Below, in pieces: positions 14,174 to 21,507 of a stretch of DNA of 27,511 bases; the first letter of the stretch is position 1; the number at the start of each line of letters is the position of its first letter. Origin of the DNA: DAOTTI01 sp034437795 (GTDB taxonomy: Bacteria > Chloroflexota > UBA11872 > UBA12225); assembly GCA_034437795.1 (NCBI GenBank), contig DAOTTI010000138.1:1-27511 (forward strand), given 5' to 3'. The notes below the pieces were generated by a model. It searched no databases. It saw nothing but the letters and a program-made list of their open reading frames with translations, and was not told the origin of the DNA. A program made the position numbers and the translations under genes.

Positions 14174-16117
14174 TTGGCAATTACGAACCTGACGCCGGCG
14201 ACGACGCCGGCCGGGGACTACACGGCATCAACGATCCAGGTGCTGGAAGGGCTGGAGCCCGTCCGGCGCCGGCCCGGCATGTACATCGGCAGCACCGACG
14301 TGCGGGGCCTGCACCATCTGGTGTATGAGATCGTCGACAACAGCGTCGACGAGGCGCTGGCGGGGGTGTGCGACCATATCCTGGTCACCATCCATCCGGA
14401 CGGCAGCGTGACCGTCTCCGACAACGGGCGAGGCATCCCCGTTGACCCCCACCCCGCGTACCAGGTCTCCGCCCTGGAGCTGATCATGACCAAGCTGCAC
14501 GCCGGCGGCAAGTTCGGCGGCGGGGGCTACAAGGTCACCGGCGGATTGCACGGCGTGGGGGCGTCGGTGGTGAATGCCCTCTCCAAGTGGCTGCGGGTGG
14601 AGGTGCACAAGGGCGGGTATATCCACGTCCAGGAGTACGTGCGGGGCACGCCCACCGGCCCGGTGCGCATCGTCGGCGAGACCGACCGCCACGGCACTAC
14701 CACCACCTTCCTGCCGGACGACACCATCTTCGAGAGCCTGGACTACGAGTTCACCACCCTGGCCCAGCGGTTCCGCGAGATGGCCTATCTGACCGCGGGG
14801 CTGCGGTTCACGTTCGTCGACGAGCGCGACGGGCGCGAGGTCAACTACTACTTTGAGGGCGGGATCGCGTCGTTCGTGCGCCATCTCAACCGTGGCCGGA
14901 CCGTCATCCATCCGCACCCGATCTACGTCTCGCGTGAGGTGGGGGCCAACGGGGGCACAGTCAGCGTCGAGGTGGCGCTGCAGTACAACGAGTCCTTTGA
15001 CGAGAAGGTCTTCTCGTTCGCCAACACGATCAATACGGTCGATGGGGGCACGCACCTGACCGGGTTCCGCGCGGCGATCACGCGCCAGCTGAACGAGTAC
15101 GCGCGGAAGGCGGGGCTGCTCAAGGAGAGCGATCCCAGCCTGACCGGCGAGGACGTGCGCGAGGGCCTGACGGCCATTATCAGCGTCAAGCTGCCTGAGC
15201 CGCAGTTCGAGGGGCAGACGAAGCACAAGCTGGGCAACACCGAGGTCCGCTCCGCTGTGGAGACGGTGGTCAATGACTCGCTCAGCCAGTACTTCGAGGA
15301 GAACCCGGCCGACGCGCGGCGGATCGTGGAGAAGTGCCTGATCGCGGCGCGGGCGCGGGAGGCGGCGCGCCGGGCGCGCGACCTGGTTATCCGAAAGGGG
15401 GCGTTCGAGGGGCTGACCCTGCCGGGCAAGCTGGCCGACTGCTCCGAGCGTGACCCGTCGCGGTGCGAGATCTTCATCGTGGAAGGGGATTCGGCTGGGG
15501 GCACGGCCAAGCAGGGCCGGGATCGCCAGTTCCAGGCTATCCTGCCCCTGCGGGGCAAGATCCTGAACGTGGAGAAGAGCCGGCTGGATAAGATGCTCTC
15601 CAGCGCCGAGCTGCGCACGCTGATCACCGCCCTGGGCACGGGCATCGGCGACACGTTTAACATCGACAAGCTGCGCTATGACCGCGTGGTGATCATGACC
15701 GACGCGGACGTAGACGGCAGCCACATCCGCACGCTGCTGCTGACCTTCTTCTTCCGCCACATGGAGCCGCTGATCACGCAGGGGCACCTGTACATTGCGC
15801 GCCCGCCGCTGTACAAGATCACGCACGGCCGCCAGACCCGCTACGCCTACTCCGAGGCCGAGCGCGACGCGGTCCTGCGCGAGATCAAGGGCAAGGCCGA
15901 CGTGCAGCGCTACAAGGGGCTGGGGGAGATGACGGCCGAGCAGCTCTGGGAGACGACGCTCAATCCGGCCACCCGCAAGCTCTATCAGGTGGAGGTGGAG
16001 GACGCGATCGTCGCCGATGAGACGATCGACATGTGCCTGGGCGCCGACGTGGCCCCGCGCAAGCGCTGGATCCAGACCCACGCCAGCGAGGTCAAGAACC
16101 TGGATACGGTAGGCTAA
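14174..16117 (+). CDS. gyrB: DNA gyrase subunit B
   Basis: ATPase subunit of type IIA topoisomerase, 647 residues, the usual length for GyrB without the proteobacterial insert. TTG 14174 is preceded by GAGGGGTGA at optimal distance. The GHKL ATPase part shows EIVDNSVDEALAG, DNGRGIPVD and GGLHGVGASVVNALS. The transducer contains the QTKHKLGN switch-lysine region. The TOPRIM domain has EGDSAGGTAKQGRDR (from residue 437), PLRGKILNVEK and DADVDGSHI (from 510), followed by the C-terminal QRYKGLGEM. ParE is the alternative, but the length and motifs favour GyrB. gyrA and recF are not neighbours. An extraordinarily long open frame on the opposite strand is a codon-composition shadow. Confidence 0.97.
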   Translation: MAITNLTPATTPAGDYTASTIQVLEGLEPVRRRPGMYIGSTDVRGLHHLVYEIVDNSVDEALAGVCDHILVTIHPDGSVTVSDNGRGIPVDPHPAYQVSALELIMTKLHAGGKFGGGGYKVTGGLHGVGASVVNALSKWLRVEVHKGGYIHVQEYVRGTPTGPVRIVGETDRHGTTTTFLPDDTIFESLDYEFTTLAQRFREMAYLTAGLRFTFVDERDGREVNYYFEGGIASFVRHLNRGRTVIHPHPIYVSREVGANGGTVSVEVALQYNESFDEKVFSFANTINTVDGGTHLTGFRAAITRQLNEYARKAGLLKESDPSLTGEDVREGLTAIISVKLPEPQFEGQTKHKLGNTEVRSAVETVVNDSLSQYFEENPADARRIVEKCLIAARAREAARRARDLVIRKGAFEGLTLPGKLADCSERDPSRCEIFIVEGDSAGGTAKQGRDRQFQAILPLRGKILNVEKSRLDKMLSSAELRTLITALGTGIGDTFNIDKLRYDRVVIMTDADVDGSHIRTLLLTFFFRHMEPLITQGHLYIARPPLYKITHGRQTRYAYSEAERDAVLREIKGKADVQRYKGLGEMTAEQLWETTLNPATRKLYQVEVEDAIVADETIDMCLGADVAPRKRWIQTHASEVKNLDTVG

Positions 16118-16130
16118 TCCAGGTCACACG

Positions 16131-16287
16131 GCTCAGCGCTCGGCGGCCGGCGCGCCAGGGAAGGTGCACCGTCACGGATCACCCCGTACTCGGCACCGAG
16201 TGCAGGGCGGCCGGCGCTGGACACCAAGCCGTGAGGGGCCGTCGCCGAGCGCTGAGCGTGTGGAGCACCACGCGCCGAGTACGGGGT
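16131..16287. repeat. Two interleaved perfect inverted repeats between gyrB and plsX
   Basis: Arm A (16131-16145, GCTCAGCGCTCGGCG) is the exact reverse complement of 16243-16257. Arm B (16181-16194, ACCCCGTACTCGGC) is the exact reverse complement of 16274-16287. The order is A, B, A', B', so the two stems cross. A further 7-bp pair is 16127-16133 with 16227-16233, and GGCGGCCGGCGC is repeated directly at 16143 and 16207. The rest of the 211-nt spacer has no gene. Confidence 0.85.
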
Positions 16288-16289
16288 AC

Positions 16290-16306
16290 CAGGCGCGGAG
16301 CGCCTG
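16290..16306. terminator. Small perfect hairpin upstream of plsX
   Basis: CAGGCGC-GGA-GCGCCTG forms a 7-bp stem with a 3-nt loop, followed by GAATTC rather than a T tract. It ends 22 nt before the plsX start codon. It may be a weak terminator of gyrB or a leader structure. Confidence 0.35.
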
Positions 16307-16328
16307 AATTCGAGAGGGAGATCCGAGC

Positions 16329-17336
16329 ATGCGTGTAGCGCTCGATGCGATGGGTGGCGACGCCGCCCCGCAGGTCACGGTGGCCGGCGCCGTGCAAGCG
16401 GCGCGGGACGGCCTGGCCGTGCTGCTGGTGGGGCGGCAGGAAGCGATCCGCGCCCAGCTAGCGCAGTATCCCGACGCCGGCAGCCTGCCCCTGGAGGTGC
16501 TGCCCGCGCCCGAGGTGGTGGAGATGCACGAGCATCCAGCGCAGGCGGTGCGCCAGAAGAAGGGGGCGTCGATCGTGGTCGCGATGCAGGCGCTCAAGGA
16601 GGGGAAGGCCGATGCGCTCTACTCCGCCGGCAACAGCGGCGCGGTGATGGCCGCGGCCCTGTTCACGCTGGGGCGGATCGCCGGCGTCCACCGGCCGGCC
16701 ATCGGCGCCGTGGTGCCCCTGCTGGAGGGGCGCTGCTTTCTGGTGGATATCGGCGCCAACGCCGACTGCGAGCCAAACAACCTCCTGCAGTTTGCCCAGA
16801 TGGGGGCAGCGTACATGGAGCACGTCTGCGGCGTGCCCCGCCCGCGGGTCGGCCTGATCAGTAACGGCGAGGAGGAGACCAAGGGGAACGCCCTGGTGCA
16901 GGCTACCCATCCGTTGCTCAAGGCCAGCGGCCTCAACTTCATCGGCAACGTGGAAGGGAAGGACGTCACCCGTGGCGTAGCGGACGTGGTGGTGACGGAC
17001 GGCTTCACCGGCAATGTGATGCTCAAGCTGGCCGAGGGCCTCCAGGAGATGCTGTTCCACATGATCCGCGGTGCCGTCCGGCAAAAGCTGTGGTATCAGC
17101 TGGCCGGGGCGGTGCTGCGTCCGGCCCTGCGCGCCGCCGCCAGGCGCCTGGACTACACCGAGTACGGCGGCGCGCCGCTGATCGGCGTGCGGGGCGCGGT
17201 CTTCATCGGGCACGGGCGCTCCAACGCCAAGGCGATCGCCAACGGCATCCGCACCGCCGAGGCGGCCGCCCGCGCGGGGCTGGTGGCGAAGCTGGAACGA
17301 GCCATCGCCGCCCAGCCGGCCCCCGCACCCGGCTAG
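16329..17336 (+). CDS. plsX: Phosphate acyltransferase PlsX
   Basis: Converts acyl-ACP and phosphate to acyl-phosphate, the donor used by PlsY in the first step of phospholipid synthesis; a peripheral membrane enzyme of 335 residues. Family hallmarks are all present: MRVALDAMGGDAAP at the N-terminus, VEMHEHPAQAVRQKKGASI, YSAGNSGAVMAAALFTLGRI, LVDIGANADCEPNNLLQFAQMG, GLISNGEEETKGN, DVVVTDGFTGNVMLKLAEG, and GAPLIGVRGAVFIGHGRSNAKAI. ATG 16329 has GAGGGAGA upstream. fabH, fabD and acpP, frequent downstream partners, do not follow; nagA does, after a spacer that contains a dispersed 72-bp repeat beginning at the plsX stop codon. Confidence 0.97.
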   Translation: MRVALDAMGGDAAPQVTVAGAVQAARDGLAVLLVGRQEAIRAQLAQYPDAGSLPLEVLPAPEVVEMHEHPAQAVRQKKGASIVVAMQALKEGKADALYSAGNSGAVMAAALFTLGRIAGVHRPAIGAVVPLLEGRCFLVDIGANADCEPNNLLQFAQMGAAYMEHVCGVPRPRVGLISNGEEETKGNALVQATHPLLKASGLNFIGNVEGKDVTRGVADVVVTDGFTGNVMLKLAEGLQEMLFHMIRGAVRQKLWYQLAGAVLRPALRAAARRLDYTEYGGAPLIGVRGAVFIGHGRSNAKAIANGIRTAEAAARAGLVAKLERAIAAQPAPAPG

Positions 17337-17407
17337 TGGGTCACTTGCCTTGGCTCTGGCCATTGGCTCCTGTGGTGGAATGGCAATGGGCATGACAAAC
17401 GACCCAC
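17336..17407. repeat. 72-bp dispersed element, copy 1
   Basis: Bounded by the perfect 7-bp inverted repeat GTGGGTC/GACCCAC. About 59 of 72 bases, without gaps, match a second copy at 26669-26740. It starts on the last base of the plsX stop codon and lies about 105 nt before nagA. An internal CCATTG/CAATGG pair could form a nested stem. Confidence 0.8.
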
Positions 17408-17512
17408 TTGCCGGCGCATCTTGGTGCGTCCAGCACCTCTGGGCTACATCCGCCAAGAGACGGACAGGCAGGGCGGGCTTGGGGGGATGCACCACTCATG
17501 CAGGAGCGCATC

Positions 17513-18700
17513 ATGCAGGCGATCGTCAACGGGCAGATTGTCACCCCCGGCGAGCCGGTCCGGCGCGGGACGGTAGTGCTCGATGGCGGACGCATCGCGC
17601 GCCTCGCGCCGCCGGATGAGCCCCTGCCGCGGGAGGCGGCGGTCCTTGACGCCGGCGGCGGGTACGTGGCGCCGGGCTTCATCGACGTGCACGTCCACGG
17701 GGGCGGCGGGGCCGACTTCATGGACGCCACGCCGGAGGCGGTGCGGACCGTGTGCCGGTTTCACGCCGCCGGGGGAACCACGGGGCTCCTGGCCACCACG
17801 GCGGCGGCCCCGACGGAGGCCCTGCTGGCGGCACTGCAGGTCATTGCCGGCGTGCAGCGGGAGGGGACGGGCGGCGCCGCCATTCTGGGCGTACACCTGG
17901 AGGGCCCCTACTTCGCCCCCACCAAGCACGGCTGCCACCTGCCTGACCAGGTGAGATCTCCCAGGCCGGAAGAGTACCGCCGGCTGCTGGACGCCTGCCC
18001 GGGCCTGGTACGCTGGGTGACGCTAGCGCCGGAGATCGAGGGGGCGCTGGACCTGATCGCCGCCCTGGCGGAGCGAGGGATCGTGGCCTCGGCCGGCCAC
18101 AGCGAGGCGACGGAGGCCGAGATCCGCGCGGCTATCAGCGCCGGCTTGCGCCACGCCACGCACCTGTACTGCGCAATGAGTAGCATCACCAAGCGCGGGC
18201 CGGAGCGGATCCCGGGGCTGGTGGAGACGGCGCTCGCCAGCGACGAACTGACGACGGAGGTCATCGCCGACGGGCACCACCTGGCGCCGGCGCTCCTGCG
18301 GATCGCGGTGAAGGCCAAGGGGGCGCACGCCTTGCTGCTGGTGACCGACGCGATGCGGGGCGCCGGCATGCCGGACGGGCGGTACACCTTCGGCCCGCCC
18401 GACGGCACGCCGGCCATCGTCGAAGGCGGCGTGGCACGGACGCTGGACAACACCGGCTTCGCCAGCAGCACGGCGCAAGCCAACCAGCTCGTTCGGACCA
18501 TGGTCCGCCTCGCCGGCTGCTCGCTGGCCGAGGCGGTGGAGATGGCGTCGCTCACCCCGGCGCGGGCGCTGGGGCTCGCCCAGCGCAAGGGGCGCCTCCG
18601 CGCCGGCTACGACGCCGACGTGGTGGTGCTGGATGAAGCGCTTGAGGTTCGGGCCACGATCCTGGCCGGCGAGGTGGTGTACTCCGGACCTTCCCGCTGA
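17513..18700 (+). CDS. nagA: N-acetylglucosamine-6-phosphate deacetylase
   Basis: Amidohydrolase of 395 residues that removes acetate from GlcNAc-6-phosphate, feeding amino sugar into glycolysis or peptidoglycan precursor synthesis. The metal-site motifs are GFIDVHVHG (His60, His62), GVHLEGPYF (Glu130), AGHSEA (His196) and THLYCAM (His217). The catalytic Asp279 lies in LVTDAM. The ending AGYDADVVVLDEALEV is typical of the beta-sandwich domain. ATG 17513 has AGGAG 6 nt upstream; ATG 17498 is in frame but has no such site. nagB and PTS genes are not nearby. It converges with the membrane YvcK-like gene across a palindromic repeat cluster. Confidence 0.92.
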   Translation: MQAIVNGQIVTPGEPVRRGTVVLDGGRIARLAPPDEPLPREAAVLDAGGGYVAPGFIDVHVHGGGGADFMDATPEAVRTVCRFHAAGGTTGLLATTAAAPTEALLAALQVIAGVQREGTGGAAILGVHLEGPYFAPTKHGCHLPDQVRSPRPEEYRRLLDACPGLVRWVTLAPEIEGALDLIAALAERGIVASAGHSEATEAEIRAAISAGLRHATHLYCAMSSITKRGPERIPGLVETALASDELTTEVIADGHHLAPALLRIAVKAKGAHALLLVTDAMRGAGMPDGRYTFGPPDGTPAIVEGGVARTLDNTGFASSTAQANQLVRTMVRLAGCSLAEAVEMASLTPARALGLAQRKGRLRAGYDADVVVLDEALEVRATILAGEVVYSGPSR

Positions 18701-18739
18701 GCGCGCGCCGGCCCAACAGCGTGGCTCAGTCGCCAACGG

Positions 18740-18828
18740 AGCCCTCACCCTCCCCCTCTCTCATAGGGAGCGGGAACGCTCCCGAGGAGGGCGCCCTCAC
18801 CCTCGTCCTTTCCCGTGGGGAGAGGGAG
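18740..18828. repeat. Palindromic intergenic repeat cluster 2
   Basis: Two tandem, partly degenerate copies of the CCCTCACC...CTCTC-ATA-GGGAG repeat (18740-18780 and 18793-18828), in the same orientation as the cluster at 5457. Located between the convergent nagA and YvcK-like genes. Confidence 0.7.
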
Positions 18829-18835
18829 TGGAGCG

Positions 18836-20173
18836 TCAGCTAAAGGGTGCGGGAGCCGCCACGCCCAGGAGCGCGGCCAGGGTTACCGCCAGCTTCTCCG
18901 GATCGTGCCGGAAGACGATGATGCTCTGCGTGGCGGCGCCCCCGTCGCCGGTGCCGGCCGGCACGGGGACGCGCTCGACCATGCGCGTGGCCAGGTCGGC
19001 GGCCACGACCACCGCCCCTTCTACGGTGGAGATCTTCCGCAGGCGCCGGCCGGCGGTGACCAGCGTGCCCCCGTAGGCGCCGTCTGGCTCCGGCAGGACC
19101 GGAGTGGCCAGGGCGGCCGAGTAGCGTTCCTGGATCAGGCGGTCGTTGCTGGCGCTATTGACCAGGACGTAATCGAGCCTGATCCCGCCGTAGGCGTGGA
19201 GCGCCCGCACGAAGTCCGCCACGCCGAAGTCGTCCGTCTGGCCGGGCTCGGTCATAAGGTTGGCGATGAGGATCTTGCGGGCCTTGCTGGCCTGGATAGC
19301 CTCTTTCAGCTCGCGGAGCAGCAGGTTGGGCAGGACGCTCAGATAGAAGCTGCCGGGCCCAAAGAGAATGACGTCCGCCTCGCGGACGGCATAGAGGGCC
19401 TCCGCGCGGACGGGGGCGTCCACGCAGCGGATGAACGCCTGCCCTTCGCGCAGGACCTGCTCGGGGCGCTCGCCCGGCCGGATGAGGAAGATCCGCTTGA
19501 TGGGGACGCCGCTGCGCCGCGCGCGGATGGCGTCCGCCCCTTCCAGGATGGTGCCGTGCTCCAGCTCGGCGCAGAGCACGAGGGGCTCATCGACGGGATG
19601 GAGCAGGCGATCGCCGCTGCCGGTAAGCTGCCCGGCGAGCGCCAGAGGCAGGGGGCCTTCGGCGACGCTGGCCAGGCCCAGGAGCTTGTCGGCGTAGAAG
19701 TCGCGGTGCTGCTGGAGCGCAACGAAGCCGCGGTGCCCCGCCAAGGCCAGCGCCTGAGGGCGGCGCTGCGGGAGGCGGTAGTTGTAGACCATGTCTACCA
19801 GCCGCCCGCTGGCGTACGGTGGCTGCACCGCACTCATCAGCGAGCGGTTCAACTGCACGATGGCGATGGCCACCACCGCGGTTCCGGTGGCCAGGAACAG
19901 CGCTCCCCGCCACGGCCGCTCGATCGGCTGGAGAGTGACGTAGCGCACCCACTCGGGGAAGGGCTGCGTCCGGTACAGCTGGACGAGGAAGAAGGCGATG
20001 CCCAGGGCGACGAACGTCAAACCCAGCACCAGCAGGAGGAGCCAGCGTTTGACCTGCATGCCCGGGCGGGCCCACTTGGCCAGCTCGTCCAGCCAGCCGC
20101 CGATCACCCCCACCGCGGCGAAACGGCGAATACCCTGCATCCTCGCGACTAGAGCAAATGCTAGCACGGCCAT
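18836..20173 (-). CDS. Membrane-anchored YvcK/CofD-family protein with degenerate N-terminal core
   Basis: 445-residue relative of the gluconeogenesis factor YvcK. Two membrane helices (about 44-65 and 88-106) after ARPGMQVKRW match the membrane-anchored YvcK layout seen in Chloroflexota and Deinococcus-Thermus. The C-terminal half is conserved: LVLCAELEHGTIL (199-211), PIKRIFL, ADVILFGPGSFYLSVLPNLLL, EAIQASKARKILIANLMTEPGQTDDF. The segment expected to hold the Rossmann glycine loop GGGTG reads LAGHRG (144-149), and the ADDGG loop reads AEG (171-173). The PPGD..N and GH.FGN motifs are missing: only about 27 residues separate AEG from CAEL, against roughly 90-100 in intact YvcK. Substrate binding is therefore doubtful. 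ATG 20173 has AGGAG upstream; ATG 20140 and GTG 20254 are alternatives. It lies downstream of an intact paralogue on the same strand. Confidence 0.85.
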   Translation of the reverse strand: MAVLAFALVARMQGIRRFAAVGVIGGWLDELAKWARPGMQVKRWLLLLVLGLTFVALGIAFFLVQLYRTQPFPEWVRYVTLQPIERPWRGALFLATGTAVVAIAIVQLNRSLMSAVQPPYASGRLVDMVYNYRLPQRRPQALALAGHRGFVALQQHRDFYADKLLGLASVAEGPLPLALAGQLTGSGDRLLHPVDEPLVLCAELEHGTILEGADAIRARRSGVPIKRIFLIRPGERPEQVLREGQAFIRCVDAPVRAEALYAVREADVILFGPGSFYLSVLPNLLLRELKEAIQASKARKILIANLMTEPGQTDDFGVADFVRALHAYGGIRLDYVLVNSASNDRLIQERYSAALATPVLPEPDGAYGGTLVTAGRRLRKISTVEGAVVVAADLATRMVERVPVPAGTGDGGAATQSIIVFRHDPEKLAVTLAALLGVAAPAPFS

Positions 20174-20308
20174 GATCTCCTGGAGCGGGCCGTAGGACGC
20201 CCTCCTTACCGCATCCGGCGTTGGCCGAAGGACAAAGGGGCAGCCGTCCTTCACACGCGCGGACGGCGACAGTCTGACCGCTGTTTAGACCTGATAAGTT
20301 ACCGGCGG

Positions 20309-20397
20309 AGCCCTAGCCCTCTCCCATAGCAAGCGGGAATGCTCCCAGAGGGAGAAGGAGCCCTCACCTTCGCCTGTTCCCACAGGAAGAGGCAACG
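20309..20397. repeat. Palindromic intergenic repeat cluster 3
   Basis: Two tandem copies (20309-20345 and 20359-20397) of the same CCCT(C/A)...CTCTCCCATAG repeat, same orientation, between the two YvcK-family genes (155-nt to 248-nt spacer). One half-palindrome is degraded. Confidence 0.7.
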
Positions 20398-20421
20398 CTG
20401 CCCGGGCTAGGGCCGGCGGGG

Positions 20422-21507
20422 TTAGGTGGCGGGCTTGAGTGCAGGAAGAGCCGCAGGGGCAGGAGCCGGGGCCGGCACGCGCGCCGTAGCCGCACGCGCC
20501 TCCAGGATGCGCAGCAGCTCGCCGGCCACCAGCTCTGGGTCGTGGCGGATGCTGTCCTGCTTGTTCCAGAGCTGGCGCTCCTCCGCACCGCTCTCGATCA
20601 GATTGCCGGCCACGACCTGCACGCCCAGTTCCGTGATCTTCCGCAGCTCCTCGGCGCTCAGGGCCAGGAGGAAGAGCCCCTCCCGCCGGTAGCGCTCCAG
20701 GACGTGCGCGGGGGGGACGCCGGTGTTCACCAGGGCGAAGTCAAGCTGGCCTCGGCCGGCATAGCCGGCCACCTCCGCCACATGGTCGAAGATGGTCAGG
20801 CCATCCGTCTGGCCGGGCTGGGTGGTGGTGTTGCAGACGTATACCGTGCAGGCGCCACGCTGGCGCGCATCGGCGATCGCCTCCCTCACCCCGGGGACCA
20901 CCAGGCAGGCGATGACGGTGGTAAACAGGCTGCCAGGGCCAATGGTGATCAGGTCTGCCTGCCGAATGGCCTCCAGCGCGGGCGGGTAGGCCTCCACGCC
21001 TTCATCGCGCAGGAAGATGCGTTTGATGGCCGGCTTGTGCAGCGCCCGCACGCTCACCTCTTCGTAGCGGACGGACCCGTCCACGAGCTCGGCACACAGA
21101 TGGGTGTTGGCCAGGGTGACCGGCAGGATGGTGGCGGCTGGCTGGAGCAGGCGACCGGTCTCCTGGACGGCGCGCTCAAAGCTCCCCGTCATCTGGGCCA
21201 GCGCCGCAATGAACAGATTGCCGAAGGCGACGCCGTTGAACTCGTTGAGGCGCGTGCTGACCAGGCGGTGCTGGAAGAGGTCCCGCAGGATCGGATCAGC
21301 CCCCGACAGGGTGACCATCGCGTTGCGGAGGTCGCCGGGGGCAGGGATATTCAGCAGGCTACGCACCACCCCCGTAGACCGGCCGGAGTCGGTGACGGCG
21401 ATGATGCCGGTCACGTGGCGCGTGTGGCGGCAGAGCCCCTGCATCACCTGGGCCGCTCCCACGCCGCCACCCAGGCACACGGCGCGGAAATCTCTCACGT
21501 GCTCCAT
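20422..21507 (-). CDS. yvcK: YvcK/CofD-family protein (gluconeogenesis factor), intact soluble form
   Basis: 361-residue cytoplasmic YvcK homologue. YvcK proteins bind UDP-GlcNAc and influence envelope synthesis and growth on gluconeogenic carbon; the enzyme activity, if any, is unknown. The Rossmann loop CLGGGVGAAQ is at 11-20, the second loop VTDSGRSTGVVR at 38-49 (variant of VADDGGSSGRLR), PAPGDLRNA at 55-63, and AFGNLFIAAL at 94-103. The C-terminal half has THLCAELVDGSV, AIKRIFL, ADLITIGPGSLFTTVI and TTTQPGQTDGLT. ATG 21507 has GGAG 6 nt upstream. A Pro/Ala tail of about 20 residues ends the protein. It precedes the degenerate membrane-bound paralogue on the same strand. whiA and rapZ, common partners in Firmicutes and Actinobacteria, are absent. 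Confidence 0.9.
   Translation of the reverse strand: MEHVRDFRAVCLGGGVGAAQVMQGLCRHTRHVTGIIAVTDSGRSTGVVRSLLNIPAPGDLRNAMVTLSGADPILRDLFQHRLVSTRLNEFNGVAFGNLFIAALAQMTGSFERAVQETGRLLQPAATILPVTLANTHLCAELVDGSVRYEEVSVRALHKPAIKRIFLRDEGVEAYPPALEAIRQADLITIGPGSLFTTVIACLVVPGVREAIADARQRGACTVYVCNTTTQPGQTDGLTIFDHVAEVAGYAGRGQLDFALVNTGVPPAHVLERYRREGLFLLALSAEELRKITELGVQVVAGNLIESGAEERQLWNKQDSIRHDPELVAGELLRILEARAATARVPAPAPAPAALPALKPAT

Noticed and set aside
14228..16081. 617-codon open frame antisense to gyrB
   Set aside because: Mirrors gyrB codon phase in high-GC DNA; the translation has low-complexity composition and no domain, while gyrB is unmistakable.
18815..20152. 445-codon open frame antisense to the membrane YvcK-like gene
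   Set aside because: Composition shadow; the minus-strand frame carries conserved YvcK motifs and membrane helices.
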